Below are positions 33,597 through 43,446 of a DNA stretch of 64,000 bases, one piece after another (position 1 is the first letter of the stretch; each line of letters begins with the position of its first letter). Source of the DNA: Polytrichum commune (Eukaryota; Streptophyta; Polytrichopsida; Polytrichales; Polytrichaceae). The stretch spans positions 25,978,001 through 26,042,000 of the forward strand of contig OX485809.1 of the NCBI GenBank assembly GCA_950295325.1, written 5' to 3'. Below the pieces are notes generated by a model, which did not search any database, was not told the origin of the DNA, and saw nothing but the letters and a program-made list of their open reading frames with translations. Made by a program: the position numbers and the translations under genes.

Positions 33597-35096
33597 ATGC
33601 TGGGGCTGAACGTGTACAGCTATGTAGACCTTAATGACATCCAATTCTACAAGGCCCAAAAATCATTGGCGAAGAAGATGGATATACTAGACTGGATCCC
33701 TGGGAGCTACGCCGAGGAGACTGTTGAAGGGGGTGAGAGCCCGCTGGATAAGGCGAGGCGTGTCAACCCTGAAGAATTGGCCATAAAGGTTCCAGTTGCT
33801 GTACCAGAGCCTCTGGTCCAAGTGCATCCAGGCACATCCTCTCGGCGACCGCGTGACGAGGAGGGGGAGGAGGAGGAGGAGGATGAGGAGGTGGAAGAGG
33901 AGGAAGAAGAGGCTAACGTGGAGGGCGAGGTCGAAGAAGGGGGAACAGGCTTCACTCAGGAATCTGAAGCCCCTCAACGAAAGAAGGCAATGCGGGTAGC
34001 AACTCCACAAAGTAAGTTGGTGCCCGTCCTGACGGTTGATGATGCCCGCAACATGTACTCCAGGGATGCGACTGCCGCGTTCAGGGAGAGGAGGAAACTA
34101 AAAGGCAAGAAACTCTATGGCGACTATGCCATCGAGGAGACAATTGCCATTAGCAGCGAAGACGAGGACGACATGGAGCTCGCGAAACGGCTCAGGTCGG
34201 ACCCTCCCTCTCCAGGTGCCTTCGCAGGGATGGTGAAGGTGAAGCCGGAAGTCCTCACCGTGCAAGAAGCCAACGAGAAGATGTTAAGGGACGAAGAACA
34301 ACGCGTCCGCTTGCAAAAGGCCGTTGCTGAAGAACCCTCAGTGCGGAACGAAGTCGCAGAGCTAAGGGCTCTCTTATTGGAGCAAGAGCGACTGCGGGCA
34401 TTGGCGCAACCTCCAACTAGTGCGGACTTGATCACGCAAGTGATTCGAGGCATGTGGGCGCAGGGTTTGGTGGTAGCTCCCCCGGGCTCATTTCCACACT
34501 TGCCCCCCGGCTTCCCTCCCCAGAACATTCCTCCGCAGCCCGTGCCGCAATCCTCCTTCAGCTTTCAGCACATGGTTCCCCCCCACGTCCGTCCGTATCC
34601 GCCGGTTCAACAAGCGGATGACCCCAATATATGGCGCCTTCCCGGGTCTTCTAGACCTGTGACCCCCCCACCACTTCGGCCGCCCCTGGTGATCCCCCCG
34701 CCCCATCAGCAGGACGACCCCCACATGTTTGGGTTGTCCGACCCAAACCCGCCCCCCCTTACAGTGCAACAAGGCCAATCTCATGATGCACGAGAGTTTG
34801 GGTCGGCCGACCCAAACCCCGTTACCGCTCAGTCTTCAATGGACCAGCATGGGTCTGAAAGAGACACACCCATGCCTGATGTTGAAGGACCTCGAGGGCC
34901 TGGTGATACCTCTACTCCTATCCCAATCGATGAACCTATGCATGATGCACATGCGGAGGTTGGGTTAGGAGAAGGTCCTGACACTGAGCGCTTGCAGGAG
35001 AGGGGTGCTGACATCGTCGGAGAAGGCGGTGGCGAGAGAGAACGACAAGCGGAGGCGGTGGAGGCTTCCATGGCGTCCAGGCATGACCAGGGAGAG
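33597..35096 (+). CDS. Exon 3 of gene 2 (element II): end of methyltransferase-like fold, acidic/SIM-like/coiled-coil linker
   Basis: 500 codons, phase 0 both ends. Opens MLGLNVYSYVDLNDIQFYK, which continues the SAM-binding fold from exon 2. Then a poly-Glu tract (33860-33930), the block KKLYGDYAIEETIAISSE with acids after it (possible SUMO-interaction motif, 34125-34170), a Glu/Arg/Leu coiled coil (34270-34410) and a proline-rich tail. Palindrome-derived peptides FGLSDPN (34727-34748) and FGSADPN (34796-34817) sit at the positions matching those in element I. Probably a flexible nuclear linker; no enzyme motif. Confidence 0.6.
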
Positions 35097-35118
35097 GTAA
35101 TACACTGAGACCTCCTCA

Positions 35119-35140
35119 GTTTGGGTCGCTCGACCCAAAC
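35119..35140. repeat. Palindrome in intron 3 (element II)
   Basis: One canonical copy, centre CT, 22 bp after the donor; intron 35097-35586. The matching intron of element I has its copy at 427-448 with centre GT (AC in gene orientation). Confidence 0.9.
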
Positions 35141-35586
35141 TCCTGGTCTATTGTCTTGTTGCCGTGGTCATGTCCCCCCTAGCTAGGAGGAACTGCCCCC
35201 ACCCCGTCCATCCGCTCTCGCATCCCTTCAGCCCCCCCCCCCCGACGATCACTAACGTCGCCCGTCCCACGATTTTACTCGAACTTGGAGGCGTGCACAC
35301 AATTTTGTAGATGTTGAATTAGGATAGTTTGAACGGATCATTCAACGCGGCTTCGCACCCCTAGGCATTTTGTACATAGAGCATTGCAAACAATAAAATT
35401 ATTATTTTGTGCCCTTATGTTTGTTTTCGTGTTCAAATGTATATTTTTTCCTCTTGCCCCCTCTTGCATTTGTATGGCCGCCTATGCATAGTGGTTCTTG
35501 TATTTTTCACAGAAAATATTGTATTCACTTTAAGTGGACATAGCATGACATAGTCTTCCCCCGCCTTATGTCGCTCGTCTCCACAG

Positions 35587-36399
35587 GGATCGGAGCATAG
35601 CGTCGCGGCTCCCCGCCGGGCCTCTCCAAGAAGCGAGGAAAGTAGCGCGATGGTCCCCCCCATTTTACCCGTTCCACCTTTGCCGCCTAAGACCCGGTTC
35701 CTGGTGTTAGACCTCAACGGGGTCCTCGTCCAATGCGTTCATTGCCCGAGGACCCCCACGGTGCCCTTTTGCAAGCCCGAGGACGCGAATTACGACAGGC
35801 CGCCCACGTTCATAAAGAGCAAGCTAATTCACCTCCGCCCGTGGCTTCGGACCTTCCTCCAGATCGCCCAACAACGATGGTGGGTGGTCGTGTGGAGCTC
35901 CATGAAGGCCGAGAACACCAATGCAGTCGTGGAGTTCATTTTCAAGGGCATCGAGCCCCCCTGCATGGTCCTAGCACAGGAAGCCTGTAGAATATTGTAC
36001 ACACCGGACGGCAAAGTCGTCAAAAAACCAAACAACCCCGCTTCCCCCCAATACCTCAAGGTCTTGAAGCCCATTTTTTGGGACCAGCGTCCGTCATTGA
36101 TAGGTGTCCCCTACGACGTCCGTCCCACCCGGGAGAACACGCTCATGGTGGACGACAGCACCGCAAAGAACATGTTGAACCCGACGGCCAACTTAATAGT
36201 TTGCCCTACGTGGACGGTCGAGAAGGTCCGGGACCGATTTTTGTTAGACCTTAGTAAATACCTCCAGGCGCTCAGGGGAAGCGGACTACCTGTAAACAAT
36301 TTTGTTAGGAATAATCCGATAGGCGAGAGATACTTGGATCCACGAGACCATTTGTACAGAGAGTTGTTCTCTCACGCGAAATTTAACAAGCTCATTTGA
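35587..36399 (+). CDS. Exon 4 of gene 2 (element II): FCP1/NIF-type HAD phosphatase-like domain
   Basis: Follows acceptor CCACAG and is in frame with exon 3. About 20 linker codons lead to MVPPILPVPPLPPKTRFLVL, then the HAD motif I DLNGVL, motif II VVVWSSM, a lysine region (YLKVLKPIFW) and motif IV MVDDST. This is the order of FCP1/small-CTD-phosphatase (NIF) proteins, which dephosphorylate serines of the RNA polymerase II tail and other proteins. The second Asp of DxDGT is Asn here (DLNG), as in some plant NIF-like proteins, so catalysis is doubtful. The frame could instead start at the ATG at 35650 as a separate gene, but the phase-0 join favours a fusion. It ends at TGA 36397-36399. Confidence 0.65.
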   Translation, partial: GSEHSVAAPRRASPRSEESSAMVPPILPVPPLPPKTRFLVLDLNGVLVQCVHCPRTPTVPFCKPEDANYDRPPTFIKSKLIHLRPWLRTFLQIAQQRWWVVVWSSMKAENTNAVVEFIFKGIEPPCMVLAQEACRILYTPDGKVVKKPNNPASPQYLKVLKPIFWDQRPSLIGVPYDVRPTRENTLMVDDSTAKNMLNPTANLIVCPTWTVEKVRDRFLLDLSKYLQALRGSGLPVNNFVRNNPIGERYLDPRDHLYRELFSHAKFNKLI

Positions 36400-36403
36400 G
36401 GCA

Positions 36404-36407
<4 letters not shown>

Positions 36408-36434
<27 letters not shown>
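36408..36434. repeat. (TG)n microsatellite after exon 4
   Basis: About a dozen TG dinucleotides, 10 bp after the stop codon. GT steps in it could serve as a donor for a downstream exon. Confidence 0.9.
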
Positions 36435-36438
<4 letters not shown>

Positions 36439-36544
36439 CGCCCGCCCACTTTGTGTAATATATGCTTCATATGTATCTTGATTTTCACGCGCTCTAGCAA
36501 ACCCTCTTCCTTTGGGTTTTGTTTCGTTTCCTTTTTTGCGCCAG

Positions 36545-37347
36545 CGTTTGGAGCCCTCGATTGACATCGTCAGCGAGTCAGAGTTGGGGAGCTTCTTCTA
36601 CGAGACCGTTTACGACGCCGCGTCAACCATTGACTACTCCAAGGAGCCTATTGACGCCGGCGTCGTCGATAGCCCCCCACCCAAGCAAATCTTACGGCGA
36701 TCTCCGTCCCCGTCGCCGCTCAAGGGCATAAATCGCAAATGCGTCCGGACATCCCCCTCTCGGCCCGGCGGAAGTATTACACCTCAACGGCGGCTGCGGA
36801 TGGACGCACGGCCAACGAAGAGTGGAACCCTTCCTATTCCTTTGCGGGACGCCTTGCCCCTCCTTGCCAACTCCGATGGGAACGCCCCCGGTGACAAGGT
36901 GAACCCCCCCCCCTCTCTAAAACATGGTTAATCGCGCATTACAATCATTTTGCACTTAAAAAATGATCGTGTGACACGTTTGGGTCTTCCTCCCTAAACT
37001 AACACATGTGGTCTTGCAATGACGCGTTGCAGGTTGCTCCCACCCGTAAACCTATGCGGTCTAGTGCGTCCATCGAGTTCGAGCGTATGTACGCCATGAC
37101 CATAAATGCGAGACAATCCACTTCATCGTATTCGAATTCTTTGACGTATATTTCGGGCGGCCGATGGACTCCAAAATGTCTTATGGATGGCGGTCACCCC
37201 AAGAATGGCTATAGTCGCGGGGCGGAGATTTTCAGGAATGTTGAAGCAATGCGAGCAAAAGAAGCCGCAGCAAAAGAAAAAGAGGCAAAAGAAAAAGATA
37301 AAAAAGATAAAAAAAGCAAAAGAAAAAGAGGCAATCTCCGAGGCTAG
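36545..37347 (+). CDS. Possible 3' exons of gene 2 or a small separate gene (element II)
   Basis: Two open blocks, 36545-36898 and 37033-37347, join in phase 0 (GACAAG|GTGAAC ... TTGCAG|GTTGCT). The first starts right after a CGCCAG acceptor and reads RLEPSIDIVSESELGSFFYE, then basic Ser/Pro-rich sequence. The second ends in a highly charged Lys/Glu tail (KEKEAKEKDKKDKKSKRKRG), nuclear-localisation-like, and TAG. Codon phase matches the rest of gene 2, so they may be its last exons with the TGA at 36397 as a mutation; no domain is recognised. The intron between them holds a decayed palindrome at about 36979. Confidence 0.4.
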
Positions 37348-37439
37348 ATAGGCCATAGTAGGCGTAGGGTTTTGGGCCATAGGCAACATCATTTTGGGTC
37401 GCACTATCCAATGTATGTGTGGTGTTAGCATGCTATGCA

Positions 37440-37740
37440 TTTTACATGCCATACTTTGTATGTTTTTTTTGCAATAATATAAGTGTCACATGATTTCCCC
37501 TTCAATATGGTCCAAGGTTTGGATTGCCCTAACTAAACCATCACAAATATGAGTTTGGAATATTTTGTATGTTATATTATATTGGTTCACATAGTTCCCC
37601 TTCAATATGGTCTAAGGGTTTGGAGTGCCCTACCTAAAACATATTCATACAAGATCTCATATTTTGTGTGCGATAATATGAATGTTTTAAGATTTCCCCT
37701 TCAATTTGGCCTAAGGTTTGGATTGCGCATCCTAAACAAT
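37440..37740. repeat. Three about 100-bp tandem units in the 3' flank of gene 2 (element II)
   Basis: Units are anchored by ttcaatatgg at 37501, 37601 and 37700; each carries a decayed palindrome of the form GTTTGG..TG....CTAAAC. One further copy of this sequence is at about 28133. Confidence 0.75.
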
Positions 37741-37871
37741 CCCAAATATGAGTTATTAATGGGGTTCTTGTTCTAAATACCCGACACAAAGTGTTCGCAT
37801 CTTACAACTTTCTCCAATATGTGTTCCATTTATCCTTGTTCTTATTTATGTGAATGTCTCAAAATGCCCAA

Positions 37872-37899
37872 AAAGTCTCAATTTAACGAATATAGTGTT
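37872..37899. repeat. Right terminal inverted repeat of element II
   Basis: Ends CGAATATAGTGTT, exact reverse complement of the left end, followed by TACT at 37900-37903. Confidence 0.8.
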
Positions 37900-37903
37900 T
37901 ACT

Positions 37904-39163
37904 TTGTACACGTGCTTCTAACGAGAATTCTACTGTATCATACACTTTAAGGAATGGGGGCAATCAGGGGGGGAAAATTGCATATAAGTAATATAGGGTA
38001 CCATAAAATCAACCATCCAAGAATTTATAATTACCAATAGGGTGCAAATAATCACAACAATTTACCATTATTTCAAAAATTAGCATCCCTTATAATCCTT
38101 TCTCATAGGTAAATAGCCCCCATTTTAATAGGTCATTATCGCAGGTGTATGCAAAATATACAAGGGAATCCCCCCCCCCCCGAGCTTAGGGAACATCAAC
38201 TTGAATTCTAAAGGCACTGACTCACTTAAGAATTATTGGACAAGGATATCATATTGAGATTGGAAATTAGTAAACATATGATCACAGATCCTCAACATAG
38301 TTCACATGCCAACCCATACCCCATTGTATGCCAGACTATCTCTTCATATGTGAACGCTACATGAGGTATAACTTAGAGCCATGTCATGATGATGGATGAG
38401 TTCATCCATTGACCTTCTCATGTTAGCAACTTGTGATGCAACATTGTCATGGATGATTGCTATATTGTCTACTGTGATATAGTGATAACGTACATGTTCA
38501 TATTAAACGGTTTTGTTAATTCCCACTACATTCCCAAGGGTAAGATGCTTAAGCTCACTATTGGCAAGTGTCATGTGTTTCATTTTAATATTTAAGAGGA
38601 ATACATCCTTAAGCATACTAATGGCATGTCATGTCAAGATTTTAATAAGTGCACTCAAACACCCAGTGTCATGTGACGACACTTACGGTGTTGTTGTTAA
38701 TCTGCAATATAACATAGCATACCCTTCAAAATAGGGGTTTCCATTACTGTGGGTTTTTCATCTGTATATTTGGATGAAAATCCAATCTAAGGCAAGGAAA
38801 GTACAATAATATTACAGTGGGCCACACTAAAAATGAACAACAGAACTTAGAATAATATAAGGTTTCAAAAATGGCAATGGACATCTTTAAAGTACTATAG
38901 GGTATGGAAGAATATGTAATTTGGAATTATATGAAATGCAAGGCTTTTTCTATTAATCCAAGGTTGAAAATGCTAATGAAATAAATAACCCTAAACCCTA
39001 AACCCTAAACTCTAAACCCATTAGTGTGGTAGTCCACTTAGTGTCGGACCTTACTAGTTGCTCGCCATCTATTTGTGTCCTACTCATATGCAATTAGGAG
39101 TCTAGTAACAACTAATTCTCTTTTATCGCGCATCCATGTGCAAACAACCACTATTTTATATGG
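37904..39163. other. Gene-free interval with dispersed repeat and telomere-type units
   Basis: No gene recognised. The stretch 38820-39000 is repeated at about 46345-46520 and, inverted and partial, at about 39930-40070 and 48360-48530. Telomere-type CCCTAAA units at about 38990-39021. A C run at about 38169-38180. Confidence 0.55.
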
Positions 39164-39171
39164 GGTTATTA

Positions 39172-39906
39172 CTCGGGGGGTGCACTGTACTAAACATGTA
39201 CGAGTATACGTGAGTGCACATGAGGGGTATTGATTTGGACCTTGCCGTATTACGTATACATATGGTATACATGTTATAATTTATAGTTACGTACATATAT
39301 GGAAGGCCTTTAAAAAGTATACAATAATTGTACTTGTATGGTACTGTTACCATACTACATATCATAAGTTTTCATATTGGATGAAATCGTTTGGAAATCG
39401 TTTGGAAATCATTTGGTAATCGTTTGGTGGAGTATAGGGATCCAATTGACTTGATGGACCATCCATCAAACGTGGAGATTGGTTTATGTTGGTATCAAAA
39501 AGGGGCTAACAACAAGTGGACATATGATCTTACTGATCATTTAATGGTAGACTTAGAAACAATAATTGTATTGGCTACAATGACATATATTGGTGAATCA
39601 AATGTTTATGAGTTACATCCGGGAGATGAAAAAGTTTTCAACGACTTTGCTGATGAAAGCTAGGATATTTTGTTATACATATTATAGGGGTTGATTATTG
39701 TTCAAAAGTATATTTGTATACATATGTTAATGACTATATATGAATGGATGTTTTTTTGTGTATACATATTGTCACTTGTATATTTATTGTTGCAATTGTA
39801 TGTGTATTACTTCATTTCACAAAAAATAACTTGTATATAGGGGGTTTTTAGAGTATGCAGTGAACGCACGTGATTCTAGGTTTTAATGAAAGGTGCACCC
39901 CCCGAG
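39172..39906. mobile_element. 735-bp MITE with 8-bp target duplication (hAT-like)
   Basis: Ends CTCGGGGGGTGCAC and GTGCACCCCCCGAG are perfect 14-bp inverted repeats. They are flanked by the direct repeat GGTTATTA (39164-39171 and 39907-39914). The related sequence at about 48311-48350 lacks the insert and reads straight through, so it acts as an empty-site paralogue. The 8-bp duplication suggests a hAT-type transposase in trans. A 90-codon frame at 39391-39663 is inside, of unknown nature. Confidence 0.8.
39391..39663 (+). CDS. Unrecognised 90-codon open frame inside the MITE
   Basis: Encodes YRDPIDLMDHPSNVEIGLCW and DLETIIVLATMTYIGESNVY; acidic, no transposase motif. Too short for a hAT transposase (hundreds of residues). 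It may be a captured gene piece; the DPIDLMD part recalls QPIDLMK in the frame at 20287. Confidence 0.25.
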   Translation: MEIVWKSFGNRLVEYRDPIDLMDHPSNVEIGLCWYQKGANNKWTYDLTDHLMVDLETIIVLATMTYIGESNVYELHPGDEKVFNDFADES

Positions 39907-39914
39907 GGTTATTA

Positions 39915-42900
39915 CTTTCAATTTTTTTCTTCACATGCTATGATTATGTAGTTTTCTTAGTCGGGTTAGTAGAAAAGGGCCTTGCATTAATTACAAATCC
40001 AAATAATCGATTTGTTCCATACCCTATAGTACTTTAATGATGCCCAGTGTCATTTTTGACACCCCATATTATATTTGCTTTAACATGGGCGGACGTTAAA
40101 TACCCCCTCACGAACTTTTGGAGGTATCTAATCTGGGTTGGGGCAATCTTGTAGAGAAAATTTCTAAACCCGACCAAAAATTGCATTCTTGAAGGCTGCT
40201 TGACTACAAATCCCATATTGAGTGCACTAAAATCCGCTTGACTTACCATAAATAACTTATATTTGTCATTCTAATGATAGATTAGTGCAAGTGTTTATAA
40301 GAGAATAAGGTATAAATAAATGATATGTTATTTGGAATTAGACTCGTGGGACAACGTTATAGATGGGGTATATATTACTGAGAAAATCATAAGTTTCTGA
40401 CTATAGCCTATCTGAATTATTTAATAATTTATCCTCATCACATATTGTATTATCTTTCAAATCACATAGTGTATAACCGTTACTTTTAAATAAATATAAT
40501 TATATGATACTAATACTAATATTAATACTAATATTAATATTAATACTAATACTATTATGCAAATACTAATAATAACAATACTAATACTAATATTGAATTG
40601 AGTTTTTTAGTTCACCAATTTATCATAAGGTGATATATATTATTGTGCCATATTACAAATGTTTGAACAATCACACATGTGCAAAATAAATGAATTATGA
40701 ACAAAAAGATGTCTATGACAACACTTCATAATTATATATTGCACACATTGATATCTTACAATATTTATCAAAATAACCATGTGAAATTCAAAGCCACATC
40801 ATGGCCTTGGAAACATCTCATGGGAGGTTGGAAAATAGGCTTAGAGCATCCAAGGCCACATCATTGCCCCTTGCCAACAAATTAATATTTATAAAATAAC
40901 TATGAGGGAGAAAGTAGGTCTTACATGCCAACTCGGAGGTATTTCACTAAAGTAAGCTCCATCCGAGCTTCTTGATGGACTCATCCGATTTTTGTTACCG
41001 GATGACTTTACTTGAGTGCCACGAATCCCCGGCCATTTCAAGTGGGCTTGTACGGTTAAGGTATTTGTTGACTTTCATATTTACGGCCTCGAATGTCCTT
41101 CCCAAAGTGCACATCTAAGGGTACTCATGTAAGTATAACCATGCTATCACATAGAGCCTTATTATAACCTAACATAGTCAATCGCACACTCTCAAAATAT
41201 TTTCGGTCATTGTAGGGTCGATAGTGCACATGGATTGACAACCTAAGTACCAAAGTACTAAATTTGAGCAACAACAAATCCCACATGGATGCAACATCTA
41301 TGGCTACACGGTCCAAAATTGAGCTTTTATATTCTCCTTAAAGGTGATTTCAAAAATACTTTATGGCAAGTCCACAAGTCATACCCATGGATTGGAGCAT
41401 GACATTATGGAAAGGTTACTTAAAGGTTACTCAAAGGTATTTGACCCCGATTTTAAAGAGTAGTTTAATAATCTCTAAATAGAAATCTCTAGTCCTATTG
41501 TTACCAATGCTTTCGACTTCCCCTCCCTTGGTCTCCCTCCCCTTAGTAGATGTTGTATTGAATCATCCCATGATACCTACCTATGGTGCAACAATTAGAG
41601 TTTATTGCATTGAGTACTGACTGTTGTTTTGAGAGCTCACATGCTACATAACTAAATAAATTCATTTTTATTTTAGCAATTAGTTAAAAAAGACAATTAG
41701 TTAACAAAGATAATAAATTCATTTTTTTTATTTTTTTTCCCAAAGCGGGTCACGGGGGCTTATGAGTGGGGCTATGTGCGTACATGCACATGAAGGTTTT
41801 ACAGGGGCATGGGCATATGGTTTGCAAGGGTTAATGTATGTGGTTGGGTTCATGCAAGATATGAACCCAAAATGATTCATACAAACTGGTGTAATGGGTC
41901 AGGATGGCACATGCCCAAACTAATAAGGTATGTGGGGCTCATTGATAGTTGTAGTTTGAGGAGGGAAACTTGACTAGCTTGGTATTCTAGCACATGGAAA
42001 TTGATTTTCATTTGAGCGGAGAAACCTTGGTTTTTATATACATTGTTAGTGTGAACCATAATTTGTTGTATTTACATTGAGAGTTCATGATGCCATGTTC
42101 TTACTATTCAAACCTTGCCCAAAGTTTTCTTAATTTATGGAGATTTTGTTTTTCATTTTTCTAGCATCCCATGATTAAAAATCAATCAGTCTAGTCAATC
42201 AACAACTAAAGTGCGTCAGTACAAGGATGGCCACGTTTCAACTTGTGTTTTGGGCAACGAGCCGAATCTGCTACCCCCCCCCCCCCCAACCACCATTGCC
42301 ACTCCACATGGGAGTGCTCAGTCCAAAAGATGCTTGAAGATACCGGCAAAACCTTCACCAACGTCAGAGAACTCTATTTTGTTTCACCAAAACGATTGGT
42401 ACATGAAAGTGTGCCCTAACTTGGGCTAGACTAATTTGGGGTCAATTCAACTAAATAGGGTTTCCAATAAACTTTGAAAAATAACCTCCTTACTACATAC
42501 TAGTTTAAAGTTTCATTGTTGGATGAATGAGAGTAATATGCTCGTATGCGATAATCCCATTTCGTTGGCCAAAAAAACATTGATATGTATATAGGGCCTC
42601 ACATTAGAAGCCCAAGCCCTTGAGGATGTAAATGCTATCACAAATTCCCCATGCGTAGGCAAAGCCTATCAATCCGAGGGCAAAGACAAGAAAACCTGCT
42701 CACATACAAGCACACCCAACATTCATCCAAAAACATTTTATTTAAAAATTCAATTGGTTTGACACCGTAATTAGCTTCAAAGTTACGGAATTAGTCTAAA
42801 CCAAGGGGGTTTAGTTTTATATTTTTTGTTGGATCGATGAGAGGTACTCTTGAATGTGAGGTTTTTCTCCACATATGGAAGAGCACATCCTGAAAAGGGG

Positions 42901-43440
42901 AAGAAATTTTTATTAGGAAAAATTGAGTATGTTTGCTCTATAATGTACATGAGTTTGGGGGTGGTGGGGGGGGGGGCTCATTATAGGGCTTATTGCCTTC
43001 CTTTTGGAAGCCGGGCTATGTTGGGTGCAACTATCTATTTGGGGCATCCAAGTTTGGGAAGAGGGGGTTGACATTGCAACCATTGTATCTCATTGCATCT
43101 ATTAAGGGGTTTGTATGTGTTTGTTTTGTATTGTTGTTTCAATGTATGTGTTGTGGCATAAGGTTTAGGTTAAGGAGTATATGTCCTCTAGTTGCATTGG
43201 GAGTTCCAATCACACACGTGGTGTCCAAACTAAGTCTACCCAAACATGTGCATTATCCAAGGACATGTCAAATGATTGGAGTCGCGTTTTTCTACAGCCT
43301 TGTCGATCGGTCAGCCTTAAGCCATCATTTCGACATGGGATCTCAAAACGGTCATCCAAAGGGCATAAGTGGTGGGCCCATAAGTATATAGCGTAAAACC
43401 TAGGAAGTGCAGCTAGAAATGTAGTGGACACATACCGGGG
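39915..43440. other. Gene-free interval
   Basis: AT-rich DNA. The first 160 bp match the 48340-48520 repeat. Simple aatactaatactaat-type sequence at about 40505-40600 and C runs near 42282. Open frames are short and unrecognised (for example 42993-43391). No palindromes of either type. Confidence 0.5.
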
Positions 43441-43446
43441 GGGGGG

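Larger units (their letters stand above)
30441..37347 (+). pseudogene. Gene 2 of element II: ParB-like / methyltransferase-like / HAD fusion, with internal stops
   Basis: Exons 30441-31769, 32043-33374, 33597-35096 and 35587-36399, with possible further exons 36545-36898 and 37033-37347. Every junction is phase 0, so the four main exons read as one frame of about 1650 codons. Domains in order: basic N-terminus, ParB/DGQHR-like region, methyltransferase-like region, acidic and proline-rich linker, FCP1/NIF-like HAD domain. Exon 2 has three in-frame TAG codons (32133-32170 and 32484), where element I has Tyr, Trp and His. The copy is therefore probably dead, although exons 1, 3 and 4 remain open. 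Every intron carries at least one copy of the palindrome. Confidence 0.6.
21089..37899. mobile_element. Element II: complete 16.8-kb two-gene DNA transposon
   Basis: Perfect 28-bp inverted repeats end the segment (21089-21116 and 37872-37899), flanked by the direct repeat TACT at 21085-21088 and 37900-37903. Inside are gene 1 (DUF7869-type, minus, 24685-21622) and gene 2 (ParB/methyltransferase/HAD-like, plus, 30441-36399 and beyond), transcribed outward from a central AT-rich spacer (about 25760-28700). Palindromes with arms GTTTGGGTCG occur in both genes. The 3' flank of gene 1 to the terminus (530 bp) matches that of element I. TIRs contain CACTA, but the 4-bp duplication and the proteins do not fit the CACTA superfamily. 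Gene 1 carries a stop and a frameshift, so this copy is probably non-autonomous now. Confidence 0.72.

Noticed and set aside
21089-37899. Assignment to the CACTA (En/Spm) superfamily from the CACTA in the terminal repeats
   Set aside because: CACTA is not at the very end by my boundary, the duplication is 4 bp and not 3 bp, and the DUF7869-type protein is not an En/Spm transposase by motif.
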